DNA of 38,314 nt from the NCBI GenBank assembly GCA_002313255.1, contig DCBA01000122.1, forward strand, positions 1-38,314, read 5' to 3'. Of this stretch, positions 8,579-17,259 are shown in pieces; the first letter of the stretch is position 1; each line of letters opens with the position of its first letter. Below the pieces are notes generated by a model, which saw nothing but the letters and a program-made list of their open reading frames with translations, was not told the DNA's origin and ran no database searches. The stretch comes from Gammaproteobacteria bacterium UBA1119 (GTDB lineage Bacteria; Pseudomonadota; Gammaproteobacteria; Pseudomonadales; Azotimanducaceae). The translations under genes were made by a program, and so were the position numbers.

Positions 8579-8992
8579 TCAGCGCCGTCGAGTTCGCGAT
8601 GGTGCAAACATCTGCTTGGTCTTGGTTGTAAGCACCGTCCTGTACTGCTCATAAAGCATGTACTGGTCGTCATCAAGAACCGTTCGCATCTCTTTATCCA
8701 TTTTTCGGGCGTGTCGAGCAACGGCTTGTTTCATACGCCGTGGTATGTCGGATTTTTGTTGTTTCCTCATTGAGGCGTATTCAGATATTGCTGCATCTAA
8801 AAAGTCGGCAACGGCGCCACGCAACCGTTCAAACTGGTCCTTCGACATCCGTAAATTCGACATCGCTTGACGGACTTCCGGATCTGCCCAGGGCGTCCAG
8901 CCTTGACCAACTGCTTGCTGTGCATATGAGGGACCTACCATCGCCGTTATCAGAAAGACAACGCTTAAAGCATGCAACCATCGTGTTTTCAT
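8579..8992 (-). CDS. Small secreted helical protein, Spy/CpxP-like (A copy of a flanking pair)
   Basis: 137 residues. A signal peptide (MKTRWLHALSVVFLITAMVG then a cleavable PSYAQ site) is followed by a charged, mostly helical body. The frame is open further upstream, but the ATG at 8992 is chosen because it begins the signal peptide and has GGAG 8 bases ahead. The body contains a KDQFERL element near 53 and DDDQYMLYEQY near 110, which resemble the LTxxQ-type repeats of Spy/CpxP periplasmic chaperones but are not a textbook match. It aligns along its length with the protein at 12784-13209 on the far side of the TonB receptor. Its function is not known. Confidence 0.75.
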   Translation of the reverse strand: MKTRWLHALSVVFLITAMVGPSYAQQAVGQGWTPWADPEVRQAMSNLRMSKDQFERLRGAVADFLDAAISEYASMRKQQKSDIPRRMKQAVARHARKMDKEMRTVLDDDQYMLYEQYRTVLTTKTKQMFAPSRTRRR

Positions 8993-9150
8993 CGTGATCT
9001 CCACCTCAGGAAGCTGAATATAGTCCGGATTTCTTCGGCCGGGTAGCACCAGTTGTCGTCTTCATCGAGCCCCTTAGTTCGAGGAGTGCACGGCTTCTAG
9101 ACGTTGCCGATTGCTTTGATGTGTCGAAGACGTTGTCAAGATAGGGCCAT

Positions 9151-9179
9151 AAAAAAGGCGCACCGAAGTGCGCCTTTTT
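9151..9179 (-). terminator. Rho-independent terminator of the TonB receptor gene
   Basis: Read on the minus strand this is a 7-bp GC stem GGCGCAC/GTGCGCC closed by a UUCG tetraloop (C(UUCG)G, extra stable), flanked by an A-run and a T-run that extend the stem. It lies 20 bases after the receptor stop codon. The A/T symmetry means it could also stop transcription on the plus strand. Its stem is the same as that of the hairpin at 12704-12735. Confidence 0.9.
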
Positions 9180-9198
9180 AGTGCCGAGTGAGTGCTAA

Positions 9199-12100
9199 CT
9201 ACGACCGAAAGTTGTAGGTAAAATCCACTCCGATGTAGCGCGGATAGAGCGCGACAACATTATTCGACCAGTTGTCACCGTAGCCCGAGTGTCGGGGATG
9301 CATGTCCGATTCCCGAACGTAGGTCTTATCAAGCACGTTGTCGATAAAGACCGAACTCTGCCACTTGCCCGTGTTGGAACGATAGGTCGCCCGCACATCC
9401 AAGCGATTTCGTTCCGGGACCCAGTCCCAGGGCCGGTTGAACTCTTTAGTCGAGTAATCGCCGGTGTACGCCAAAGCTCCGTACACGGTCACGTCGCCAC
9501 GATCCATGTTGAACTTGTAAGACGCCCAACCGGTCGCCTTCCACTTCGGAATGCCGGCAAGATCAAGCCCGTCGACCTGGATGCAGTAAAGCGCACGAAT
9601 GGACTCGTCCATTTCGCACGGATCCTGATTCAGATCGCCACCGAAAATCTCACGCGGGTAGCGTGGGTCATCTTCATTGAAGAAAGTATATTCGGCATCG
9701 TACTTACTTTGCGTGTAGCTCATGTTGCCGCCGACCGTGAGGCCATCAGTCAAGAGATACACGGCATCCACCTCAAACCCATTGTTGTGGGCCGAAGGGA
9801 TGTTGGTCGTAATCGACACCGCTCCACGTCCCGCCGGTGGGGCCAGGCTTTGCTGGGTGCCATCCGGTCCCGTAAAGGTAAGGGACGGCAACGCAAAGTC
9901 GCCCGACTCACTTTCCCAGGTCGAGATGTGATCCTGGTAGTTCTTGTAGTCGTAGTAATAGACGGCCAGGTTCATCATTAATCGGCCGTCAAGGTGTGTG
10001 CCTTTGTAGCCAAACTCATACGACGTGATGTTCTCGCCTTCGTACTGCGACATGACGCGCAAGTTCGCGGTCCCATCACCGGTCGAATCGACTTCGGTCC
10101 GGTTCGAAGGTCCGCCCATGTTGAAGCCACCGGCACGGTAGCCTTCGGTCGCGCCAAAATACATAAGAATGTCGGACGTCGGTTCCCAGTTGAAGTTCAC
10201 CCGGAAGGTAAATTCCCCGTCCTGCTTGAAGGTCCCCGTGGTCCGGCTACCCCAAGAGATCGGCACACCGCGAAGTCGCAGCGGCCGGTCGCACGTCTCG
10301 GCGGTCAGCTCACACACCGGTGCGATCGGAAAATCGCCGGTTGGGTCGTTGGTGAACGTCGCCGCACCCATGGCCACGTTCAACGCCGCCAACGGCGTCA
10401 CGCCGGGGCCGAAGAACTGCAGCGGGTCCGCAACGCCAGGACAGGTTCCGCCCGCAGCGATCGCGCCGCTGCAGGCAGTGTAGATGGCCCAAGGGAGCCA
10501 GCCGTACTGGTTGGCTTCGATTTCGCTATAACCACCGCGTTGCTCTTCAGCATCGCGCCAGTCTTTGGAATAACGCATACCGAGCGTGACGCTGAAGTTA
10601 TCCGCGAGCCGCAGATCGCCCTGGGTGTAAAAAGCCGCCGAATCGTTGTCGATGTAGTTCCGGTGCTCGTAAAGGGCGCCGGTATCCTGTTCGTGGCTTG
10701 GGAGGACTCCAGGGAGATGTCCGGTAAACGGATAATCACGTCCTGGGTCGCCGCAATAACTGCCGTACCCCGGGTGGGTGGCGTCGTTGTAATCAATACC
10801 ACCGACGACCTCGTTACCGAGGGTTCCGCCCCAGTTCATGCAGCCGGGCACAATCCAGCCGACCACGGCCAACGAATCGGTGAGAAAAGTTTCCCAACCC
10901 TCAGGTCCGTAGATGGAGGGGTTAATAACCCGGCCTTGGGCGGCTCGTTCGCGAATGCCGTACCACTGATCGCGCGACTCCCAGAAGGTGTAGAGCCCGC
11001 TGGTCGCGGTCCAGTTCTCACCAATCTGCCAGAACAAGCGCAGCTCGTGCGAGCGGCTCTCGGTCTGGGCAATGACGGTGTCGTCAATGTCCGAGGTCCA
11101 ACCGTTTGAATGATTCACGTCGCGGTTGAAGTAGTACATGAACGACTGGTAGTTGCCGAGGTAGCGTAACGCCACGTTTTCGTTGAATTCATAATCCAGA
11201 ATCAACGAGCCGGCGTTATGAATAAATTCTTCGCTCTGGTCATCGTCCGACAACGAAATGATGTCCGGCTGGTCAGCGCTACCGATATCGTAGGCAGCAC
11301 AGTCCGAGTTCATGTAACACTGCGACGGCATGTACGGCCAATTAGCGGCACCATCAACCCCGGCCCGGTTGTAGGCCCCGTAATGGGTTGCTCCGGTGGA
11401 GGGGTGAATCCATCCGACCGCACCGCGTGGGTCGTCGGCCAGATCTCCCCAGGTATCAACCCAGGTCTGATCCACCGGCCGGAAGCCCGTGGCGTAGTGA
11501 TTAATGTCGCGATTCACCCGATAACGGGGATCGCATTCTTCATCGGAATTAATGGGATGCACGCCGACGCAGGGTCCAACACTGGCAATTCCCGTACCGC
11601 CGTTACCGAAGTTGCCGGCGCGGATGCTGTGGCGGTCGTTGCCGCGCATGTTGACGGAGAGCTTGTCCGTCAAAATCCAGTCGAGACTCAAGGTGTAGTT
11701 GCGGTCGTTCCAGTCCTCGAGGTTCTGGCTGCCCGCCATGCCCGGAATGGCGCCGTCTTTGTTGCGGTCGGTGAACACAAACCGGTAGGCGATGTCACCA
11801 ATATTCGACTTGGCTGGATCCGTCAGCGGTCCCGAGACCCAACCGGCCCACTCGTTGGCACCGTGCTGACCAAACACCATCCGCACCGAACCGGTCGTTT
11901 CTTCGTGTTCCGGTTGGTTGGTGACGTAGTTGACCACCCCACCAATGGAGTTCCGTCCGTACAAGGTCCCTTGCGGTCCGCGCAAGACCTCAACACGCTT
12001 CACGTCGTAAAGCGCATTCTCGGTTGCCGCAATACCAAAGTCAGGGGAGTAAATCCCGTTGTAGTAAGTTCCGACCCCTGGGTCACCACCCAAGCCCCGG

Positions 12101-12399
12101 AAGTTACGCCCAACGCCACGGATCTTGATGTCCCAGGCAGTACGCGTGGTCGCCGGGATGAAGTTAATCATCTCGTTCGGACCTTGTACGCCCATGTCTT
12201 CAAGGAAATCCTGGTCCATCGCCGTAATCGCGATGGAGGTATCCGATACCGTCGACTCGACCCGTTGCCCGTAGACGAGGACTTCCTCGATGCGTGCCGT
12301 CGATGAATCATCATCGTCGTCATCATCAGCCATTACTGGCGTCCACAAAGCAAAGATCCCGAGTACCGCAAACACTCGACCAAACCAAAGCATCTTCAT
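9199..12399 (-). CDS. TonB-dependent outer-membrane receptor
   Basis: 1066 residues, long for the family. Start chosen at the ATG at 12399 (GGAGAGAG about 10 bases ahead), which begins a clear signal peptide (1-24, ending PVMA). A run of seven aspartates (25-31) comes next, then a TonB-box-like IEEVLVYG (37-44). The plug domain follows, with the DVKRVEVLRGPQGTLYGRNS signature near 130. The rest is aromatic-rich beta-barrel ending in TYNFRS. Such receptors import siderophores, vitamins, sugars or other large nutrients with energy from TonB-ExbBD. No ExbBD or TonB is next to it, so the ligand is unknown. It is flanked by two small secreted helical proteins and closed by a strong terminator. Several long antisense open frames across it are coding shadows. 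Confidence 0.95.
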   Translation of the reverse strand: MKMLWFGRVFAVLGIFALWTPVMADDDDDDDSSTARIEEVLVYGQRVESTVSDTSIAITAMDQDFLEDMGVQGPNEMINFIPATTRTAWDIKIRGVGRNFRGLGGDPGVGTYYNGIYSPDFGIAATENALYDVKRVEVLRGPQGTLYGRNSIGGVVNYVTNQPEHEETTGSVRMVFGQHGANEWAGWVSGPLTDPAKSNIGDIAYRFVFTDRNKDGAIPGMAGSQNLEDWNDRNYTLSLDWILTDKLSVNMRGNDRHSIRAGNFGNGGTGIASVGPCVGVHPINSDEECDPRYRVNRDINHYATGFRPVDQTWVDTWGDLADDPRGAVGWIHPSTGATHYGAYNRAGVDGAANWPYMPSQCYMNSDCAAYDIGSADQPDIISLSDDDQSEEFIHNAGSLILDYEFNENVALRYLGNYQSFMYYFNRDVNHSNGWTSDIDDTVIAQTESRSHELRLFWQIGENWTATSGLYTFWESRDQWYGIRERAAQGRVINPSIYGPEGWETFLTDSLAVVGWIVPGCMNWGGTLGNEVVGGIDYNDATHPGYGSYCGDPGRDYPFTGHLPGVLPSHEQDTGALYEHRNYIDNDSAAFYTQGDLRLADNFSVTLGMRYSKDWRDAEEQRGGYSEIEANQYGWLPWAIYTACSGAIAAGGTCPGVADPLQFFGPGVTPLAALNVAMGAATFTNDPTGDFPIAPVCELTAETCDRPLRLRGVPISWGSRTTGTFKQDGEFTFRVNFNWEPTSDILMYFGATEGYRAGGFNMGGPSNRTEVDSTGDGTANLRVMSQYEGENITSYEFGYKGTHLDGRLMMNLAVYYYDYKNYQDHISTWESESGDFALPSLTFTGPDGTQQSLAPPAGRGAVSITTNIPSAHNNGFEVDAVYLLTDGLTVGGNMSYTQSKYDAEYTFFNEDDPRYPREIFGGDLNQDPCEMDESIRALYCIQVDGLDLAGIPKWKATGWASYKFNMDRGDVTVYGALAYTGDYSTKEFNRPWDWVPERNRLDVRATYRSNTGKWQSSVFIDNVLDKTYVRESDMHPRHSGYGDNWSNNVVALYPRYIGVDFTYNFRS

Positions 12400-12574
12400 C
12401 CGTTTCTCTCTCCGTAAAATGACCACCCACCCGTGTTCCAGGCAAGTGGCCTGTTAATTTCTGTACGACGAAAACGTGACCAACGACATCGCCTCAACGA
12501 CGACGACCTCACGGCAACTGCAAAACCTCTACCGATTCGTGTACTAAAAAACGTCCTTATCCTTAGTAAAAGAG

Positions 12575-12603
12575 CTTATACGACCCTTCTAAAGTTATTA
12601 CAA
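12575..12603 (-). promoter_or_regulatory. Candidate sigma-70 promoter for the TonB receptor
   Basis: On the minus strand, TTGTAA (-35, 4/6) is followed after exactly 17 bases by TATAAG (-10, 5/6). It lies between the upstream terminator and the receptor, about 175 bases before the start codon, in an AT-rich patch. Prediction only. Confidence 0.5.
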
Positions 12604-12703
12604 GTCGTTACAGAATGATTCTTATGGTAATGCAGGGACGTCGTATCATCCCCTCGCGGCCGTACATCCCTCTGAGATCGCGCCTCTCAGCCTAAATCAG
12701 CAC

Positions 12704-12735
12704 AAAAAATGGCGCACCAAAGTGCGCCATTTTTT
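12704..12735 (-). terminator. Rho-independent terminator of the upstream small secreted-protein gene
   Basis: On the minus strand, a 9-bp stem ATGGCGCAC/GTGCGCCAT with loop TTTG and a run of five to six T, with a complementary A-run on the other side. It starts 48 bases after the stop of the gene ending at 12784. The GC stem is the same as that of the terminator at 9151-9179, differing in the loop and flanking pairs. Confidence 0.88.
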
Positions 12736-12783
12736 ATCGAAGAATCGAGCTCAAAAAGGTTATTTCCGGTTGTTACGGATAAT

Positions 12784-13209
12784 TCAGAGTAGCCCAGAGT
12801 TTGCCATGTACTGTTTATTGCCGATTTGAACAAAACGCCGGTATCTTTCGAGTTGTTCGGTCGTCAATATCGACGCCATCGCCTCAACGGCTCGGTTCTC
12901 CACCCGCCGTAAGTCTCGGCGCACTCGAACATCAACTGCGCCTCCCTGCCGGCCAATACGCCGTTGGGCCCCATTTCGCTCCGCAAAATACTCATTCACG
13001 CGTTCTTGAAACGCTTCTACCTGATCGGGTTTCAGATCAAGTTTGGTGAGTTGATCCATCAGTCGTGCTTTGTAGGGATCCTCAACATCCCCTCTACCAC
13101 CAAACGCGTCGGACTGTGCCGCATGTACCCCGCTGACAAGGGAAACGACCAGGCACGACGCCACCACGCCACGCCACATCGAGTCGAGGAAATAACGATC
13201 GGATAACAT
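12784..13209 (-). CDS. Small secreted helical protein, Spy/CpxP-like (B copy of a flanking pair)
   Basis: 141 residues with a signal peptide (about 1-30, core GVVASCLVVSLVSG) and a highly charged helical body rich in Arg and Glu. It contains LKPDQVEAF near 58 and LTTEQLERY near 116; the second is an exact LTxxQ motif as in Spy/CpxP periplasmic chaperones. Start at 13209 supported by AAGGA six bases ahead. It matches the protein at 8579-8992 in architecture: a DQ.E element, an Arg-rich middle, a helix ending in IL or VL before a Q...Y element, and KQ plus an M/F-Ala near the end. It ends in its own terminator, so it is probably monocistronic. The function is unknown; a link to the receptor is inferred from position. 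Confidence 0.75.
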   Translation of the reverse strand: MLSDRYFLDSMWRGVVASCLVVSLVSGVHAAQSDAFGGRGDVEDPYKARLMDQLTKLDLKPDQVEAFQERVNEYFAERNGAQRRIGRQGGAVDVRVRRDLRRVENRAVEAMASILTTEQLERYRRFVQIGNKQYMANSGLL

Positions 13210-13292
13210 TCCTTTTCCTTCTTAACGAACCTTACTTTCTGCGTCTTCGATTATCTCACAGTAATCAACGCCACAAGATAAGACCGTATCAC

Positions 13293-14081
13293 TCATACGA
13301 TCGCTATCGGCTGCATCCAACCAATGCCATGCGTTTGGGTCGCGTACGCAAAGTTTGGGATAAGCTTCTCGAACTCCCGAAACGTGCTTTGCAATGGCTC
13401 TTTGGCATTATTTTGCTCGCTGATGTGTCCAATGACGACGTGGGTTAACGCGTCGTGGACGACTTCTTCCAGAAACCCCGCTGTTTGTGCATTGGATAAG
13501 TGCCCCAACTTGCCCGCAATACGCCGCTTCAACCGCGGCGGATAATCACCATTTCGTAACATTTCAGCGTCGTGATTGCTTTCCACCAGGATCGCATTGC
13601 ATTTTCGGTAGCTCTCAACCACAAAGGGCGTGACGTGCCCCAAATCCGTGAGAATGCCCACGACTACGCCAGCATGACTGATCACATACTGCGTTGGCTC
13701 CCGCGCATCGTGGGGCACCGGCACCGGGAGCACCGCAAGGTCGCCCACAACGAACCCTTCGGCCGGGACAATGGCCCGCGCCAAACGTTGATCTAGATCC
13801 CGTCCAGCGAGCGCTCGGTGGGTCCCGTGCGAGGCATAGACAGGTAAATCAAATCGGTGCGCGAGCGGAATGACACCGCCAACATGATCCCCGTGTTCGT
13901 GGGTCACGAGCAGGGCATCGATCGTCTCGACGGCGACCCCGAGAGCCTTAAGCCGACCCGTCGTCTGTTTGACGCTGAAGCCACAATCCACCAGCACCGT
14001 GGTCCCGCCGCCTTGGACCACCGTTCCGTTGCCCCCACTACCGCTACCAAGCGAGGCAAAGCGAATGGTCTCGACACGCAC
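13293..14081 (-). CDS. MBL-fold metallo-hydrolase of the VicX/YycJ type
   Basis: 262 residues. The N-terminal FASLGSGSGGNGT and the metal site THEHGDH (60-66) are diagnostic of the YycJ/WalJ/VicX branch of the metallo-beta-lactamase fold. Further ligands are probably provided by His/Asp in VPHDA (about 148), LTDLGH (about 169) and the C-terminal H of THGIGW. Relatives in other bacteria have been reported as nucleases or regulators of wall metabolism; the activity here is unproven. The start is a GTG at 14081 with no strong ribosome site. It follows bamC by 35 bases in a dapA-bamC-MBL run, an order also known from Pseudomonas. Confidence 0.88.
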   Translation of the reverse strand: MRVETIRFASLGSGSGGNGTVVQGGGTTVLVDCGFSVKQTTGRLKALGVAVETIDALLVTHEHGDHVGGVIPLAHRFDLPVYASHGTHRALAGRDLDQRLARAIVPAEGFVVGDLAVLPVPVPHDAREPTQYVISHAGVVVGILTDLGHVTPFVVESYRKCNAILVESNHDAEMLRNGDYPPRLKRRIAGKLGHLSNAQTAGFLEEVVHDALTHVVIGHISEQNNAKEPLQSTFREFEKLIPNFAYATQTHGIGWMQPIAIV

Positions 14082-14116
14082 TTTCGAAGTAAAAAGATCC
14101 GACTCTGTTCGCCTGT

Positions 14117-15241
14117 TCAGGCAGCAAACTCCCGCAACATCACCAGGATCTGTTCGCCTAATTCGACTGAAACCGGACCACCTTTGAGCGATCGAACATT
14201 GACATCGTGCCCGTTTTCCACAGCATCGATCCGGACAATGACAGAGCGGTCTGAATAACGATCGGACCGACCCGGAATCATGCGTCGGAACAAACCTTCA
14301 GACTCGCCCGTGAGGATTTCGTTATCGATGTCGACCTCGAAGTAACCTTCGTCCCGATGTAATGCGGTGACGTTCATTTCCGAACGTTCTAAAGCTTTTC
14401 CGACAGTTGCCCAGGCTCGTTCAAAATCCACGTTCAGATGCAGCACCGGATAGCCCTCGTCGTCACGCACCACCGCGGCCTTGCTGCCCGTCGAAATTTG
14501 ACGTCCAACGATCGACACGCTCGGCTGCGCAAGACCAGCAGCGAAATACGCACCGAGCTCATTAACAAGCTCCGCCTCGATCGCAACCGTCGACGATTTC
14601 TCCGGCCAATTGATTTTATCCGGGCTTATTTTTTCATTAACGTGGCGAACGTGGACCTCAGCAGAACCACGCCGAATTCCTTGTTCGACCCGAAAAAGAA
14701 TCTGATCGATACCGTCAAAACTGCCCGCTCCGCGTTTTGTGCTCCGAAGCACCGCACGTACAACGTCGGCGTATTCTTCATCCTCAACCTTCAACGCCTC
14801 AGATAAAATAAGGCCTTCCTCGGCCCGCTGTCCCGCGATACCAACACCGTTATCAGCAAGAAATTGTTTGACCGCTGGCCAGACCTGGTCGGGGGTTTCT
14901 CCGACAACGATCCAACGTCGTTCGCCCAGTTTCTTGATACGAATCGAGCTGTCGTCCTCACGGCCCCATAGCGCAGTTGGCATCGGCGCCTTATCCGGAA
15001 AAACTTTTTGTAACGGCCGCAATTCGATGACCGGAATCGGCCAAGAATCCCGGACCGCGGATGGATCTAAATCCTCTGGAATAATGAGCGGCGCTGGCGC
15101 TTGTTTGGCGTCGAGATAATCGTCCTTCGTGCTACCAAAGACGGCGCGATCCTCTCCAAGCAGGTTGCATCCTGCCACCAAAAACGCACCGACAAGCGTC
15201 ATCGATAAAATGGCGAAAGCACTCGTGGGGCGGTCCGTCAT
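14117..15241 (-). CDS. bamC: BamC, outer-membrane assembly lipoprotein
   Basis: 374 residues. A lipoprotein signal ends in the lipobox FLVAGC (lipidated Cys25). An unstructured segment and two helix-grip domains follow, as in BamC (NlpB). RRWIVVGETPDQVWP at about 128-142 is the start of the first folded domain. BamC is an accessory subunit of the BAM complex that inserts beta-barrel proteins, and its extended N-terminal region binds BamD. The assignment is supported by the gene order: its ATG overlaps the dapA stop (ATGA), the classic dapA-bamC pairing of Gammaproteobacteria. Sequence divergence makes position the strongest evidence. Confidence 0.88.
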   Translation of the reverse strand: MTDRPTSAFAILSMTLVGAFLVAGCNLLGEDRAVFGSTKDDYLDAKQAPAPLIIPEDLDPSAVRDSWPIPVIELRPLQKVFPDKAPMPTALWGREDDSSIRIKKLGERRWIVVGETPDQVWPAVKQFLADNGVGIAGQRAEEGLILSEALKVEDEEYADVVRAVLRSTKRGAGSFDGIDQILFRVEQGIRRGSAEVHVRHVNEKISPDKINWPEKSSTVAIEAELVNELGAYFAAGLAQPSVSIVGRQISTGSKAAVVRDDEGYPVLHLNVDFERAWATVGKALERSEMNVTALHRDEGYFEVDIDNEILTGESEGLFRRMIPGRSDRYSDRSVIVRIDAVENGHDVNVRSLKGGPVSVELGEQILVMLREFAA

Positions 15242-16113
15242 AAGGCGCCTATCGCAGTCAAACGCTGCCTCACTTCGTCGTGATGCGTCTCGGACAGCGG
15301 TAACAGCGGCAGTCGTATACCCTCATCGATCCTTCCCATCTGTTGCAGTGCCCACTTCGTCGGCGTCGGACTGGTTTCGACGAACAAAATTTCGTGGATT
15401 GGCTGAAGCCGTTGGTCCAAGTCAGCCGCTCCGACATGATCTCCGCTCAAATAGCAGTCACAAAAAGCCGCCATCAGCCCGGGAACCACGTTGGCAGATA
15501 CCGAAATCGTCCCGACGGCGCCGAGTTCCATCATGCGTAAGGTCTGCGCATCCTCACCGGACAGGACGATGAAATCATCATCCACCAATGCACGAATAGC
15601 GCCGACGCGTTCGGCATCCCCACATGCCTCCTTAATGCCTATGATTTGCTCGACGGACGCCAGCCGGGCAACGGTTTCCGGTTGCATATCGCACGCCGTG
15701 CGTGGCGGTACGTTATACAAAACCATGGGAATGTCGACGGCGTCGGCAATGGCGCAATAGTGTCGGTAGAGACCTTCCTGGGTCGGCTTGTTGTAATAAG
15801 GGGTAACCAATAAACAAGCATCAGCCCCCGAAATTTTCGCGGCATCCGTTAACTCGATGGCTTCAGCAGTAGCATTGGCCCCGGTGCCCGCGATGACTGG
15901 TATCCGGCCGCCCACGTGCTCGACTGTAACCTCAATGACGCGTTTATGTTCAACGGGTGTAAGGGTGGCGGATTCGCCCGTGGTGCCCACCGGAACGATG
16001 CCATGCGTACCACTCTCTAAATGCCAATCGATAAGGCGTCCGAGCGCATTCCAATCCACCTCGCCCGAAGACGTCATGGGCGTCACGAGCGCGACACAAC
16101 TGCCCTTCAACAT
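15238..16113 (-). CDS. dapA: 4-hydroxy-tetrahydrodipicolinate synthase
   Basis: 291 residues. DapA condenses pyruvate with aspartate semialdehyde at the entry to lysine and meso-diaminopimelate synthesis. The Schiff-base lysine K161 (GIKEACGD), the proton-relay Y133 (LYNVPPR), T44/T45 (GTTGES) and R138 all fall at E. coli numbering if translation starts at the second ATG (16113). That, plus the GAGG site 9 bases ahead, decides the start over the ATG at 16119. The product feeds both lysine supply and peptidoglycan. Its stop overlaps the bamC start by four bases. Confidence 0.96.
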   Translation of the reverse strand: MLKGSCVALVTPMTSSGEVDWNALGRLIDWHLESGTHGIVPVGTTGESATLTPVEHKRVIEVTVEHVGGRIPVIAGTGANATAEAIELTDAAKISGADACLLVTPYYNKPTQEGLYRHYCAIADAVDIPMVLYNVPPRTACDMQPETVARLASVEQIIGIKEACGDAERVGAIRALVDDDFIVLSGEDAQTLRMMELGAVGTISVSANVVPGLMAAFCDCYLSGDHVGAADLDQRLQPIHEILFVETSPTPTKWALQQMGRIDEGIRLPLLPLSETHHDEVRQRLTAIGAL

Positions 16114-16173
16114 GCCCATCTACCTCTTAGACCATTAGGACCAGGGCGGTATGGTAAAGGCGGCTATCGGGCT

Positions 16174-17259
16174 TCACAAGATCGCATCGTCCTCGTTACC
16201 TACGGCAGCCGGTCGCGGCCAAGCGACATAAATGGCCTTCACGAGCGTCGCCAACGGAATCGCGAAAAATACGCCCCAAAATCCCCAAATACCGCCAAAC
16301 GCCAACACCGCGACAATGATGGTGATGGGGTGGAGATTTACCGCCACGGAAAATAGCTTCGGTACAAGGATCATGCCGTCGATGGCTTGGACTGCAAAGT
16401 AGGCGATAACGATCCAAAAAAAGTCAGCCGACCACCCAAACTGCAATAACCCGACGGCGACTACGGGTAACGTGACAACGGCTGCACCCACGAAGGGAAC
16501 CAACACTGAAAGTCCAACAAGCAATCCGAGAAGGGCTGCATAGTTAAGACCGAGCCAAGCAAACAGAACGTAAGTTGCAACACCGACAATAAGAATTTCG
16601 ACCGCCTTGCCTCGAACGTAATTGCCTATCTGCTCCGTCATTTCGGCGCCAACCCTCTCAAGTAGCGGACGGTTTGTCGGCAACAGTCCGCTGAACCAAT
16701 CCACCAAGCGATCTCGGTCCTTGAGAAAAAAGAAGACCGACATGGGCACCAGAAAAAGGAAGATGACGAGTCCAAAAGCATTTGGCAGTTGGCCAACGAG
16801 CGCTTGCAGGAAGACGCCTCCCAATTCGGTTAGTTGCGCGTTCGCCGTCGACAACCAAGCGCCGACGGTTTCCTGAGAAAAGAGTGTTGGGTAGGTGGCC
16901 GATAGGTCGGTGAAGAGCTCGGCAATGCGATCGATGACGCCAGGCATCGCATTAACAGTCTGGTTCATCTGGCGCCATACCAACGGCAATACGCCCACGA
17001 ACAGGGCCCCCAAGGCGCCGAGGAATAAAATCATCACGACGCCAATCGCAAGCACTTCTGGCAATCCCCAAGCAACCAAGCGAACGACGATACCTTGGAT
17101 CAGAAAAGCGACGATAAGACCCGTGATCACTGGCGCTAGATAGGTACCAAATACTGCCAAAAAAATAAAGATGAAGCCGATAAACAGCACCAGATAGATC
17201 GCCTCTTCGTTCGAAAAGTAGCGATTGACCCAACTGCTAATGACGTCAACGAATTTCAT
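16174..17259 (-). CDS. perM: AI-2E family transporter / PerM-type permease
   Basis: 361 residues with about eight membrane helices. The N-terminal pair (about 20-70) is followed by a long soluble segment (about 100-150) and a C-terminal bundle with GLNYAALLGLLVGLSVLVPF near 240. This is the AI-2 exporter (PF01594) family. Members include sodium/proton antiporters and putative signal exporters, so the substrate is open. The ATG overlaps the stop of the TusA-like gene (ATGA), so the two are translated together. The region between nadA and dapA holds this gene in related bacteria too. Confidence 0.85.
   Translation of the reverse strand: MKFVDVISSWVNRYFSNEEAIYLVLFIGFIFIFLAVFGTYLAPVITGLIVAFLIQGIVVRLVAWGLPEVLAIGVVMILFLGALGALFVGVLPLVWRQMNQTVNAMPGVIDRIAELFTDLSATYPTLFSQETVGAWLSTANAQLTELGGVFLQALVGQLPNAFGLVIFLFLVPMSVFFFLKDRDRLVDWFSGLLPTNRPLLERVGAEMTEQIGNYVRGKAVEILIVGVATYVLFAWLGLNYAALLGLLVGLSVLVPFVGAAVVTLPVVAVGLLQFGWSADFFWIVIAYFAVQAIDGMILVPKLFSVAVNLHPITIIVAVLAFGGIWGFWGVFFAIPLATLVKAIYVAWPRPAAVGNEDDAIL

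Larger units (their letters stand above)
12400..12783. other. 384-base intergenic stretch upstream of the TonB receptor
   Basis: No gene is supported here. It holds the receptor's presumed 5' leader (about 165 bases from the candidate promoter at 12575-12603 to the start codon) and the terminator hairpin of the upstream small gene (12704-12735). The leader is long enough to carry regulation, but I see no recognisable riboswitch or operator. Confidence 0.6.

Noticed and set aside
9289..12306. Three consecutive long antisense frames (about 230, 371 and 362 codons) covering most of the TonB receptor gene
   Set aside because: They lie exactly opposite a strong receptor gene in moderately GC-rich DNA, have low-complexity Val/Arg/Gly-rich translations, and show no domain motifs or ribosome sites. 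They are coding shadows.
12433..12618. 61-codon plus-strand frame upstream of the receptor
   Set aside because: No ribosome site, no recognisable motif, and it lies across the candidate receptor promoter and leader.
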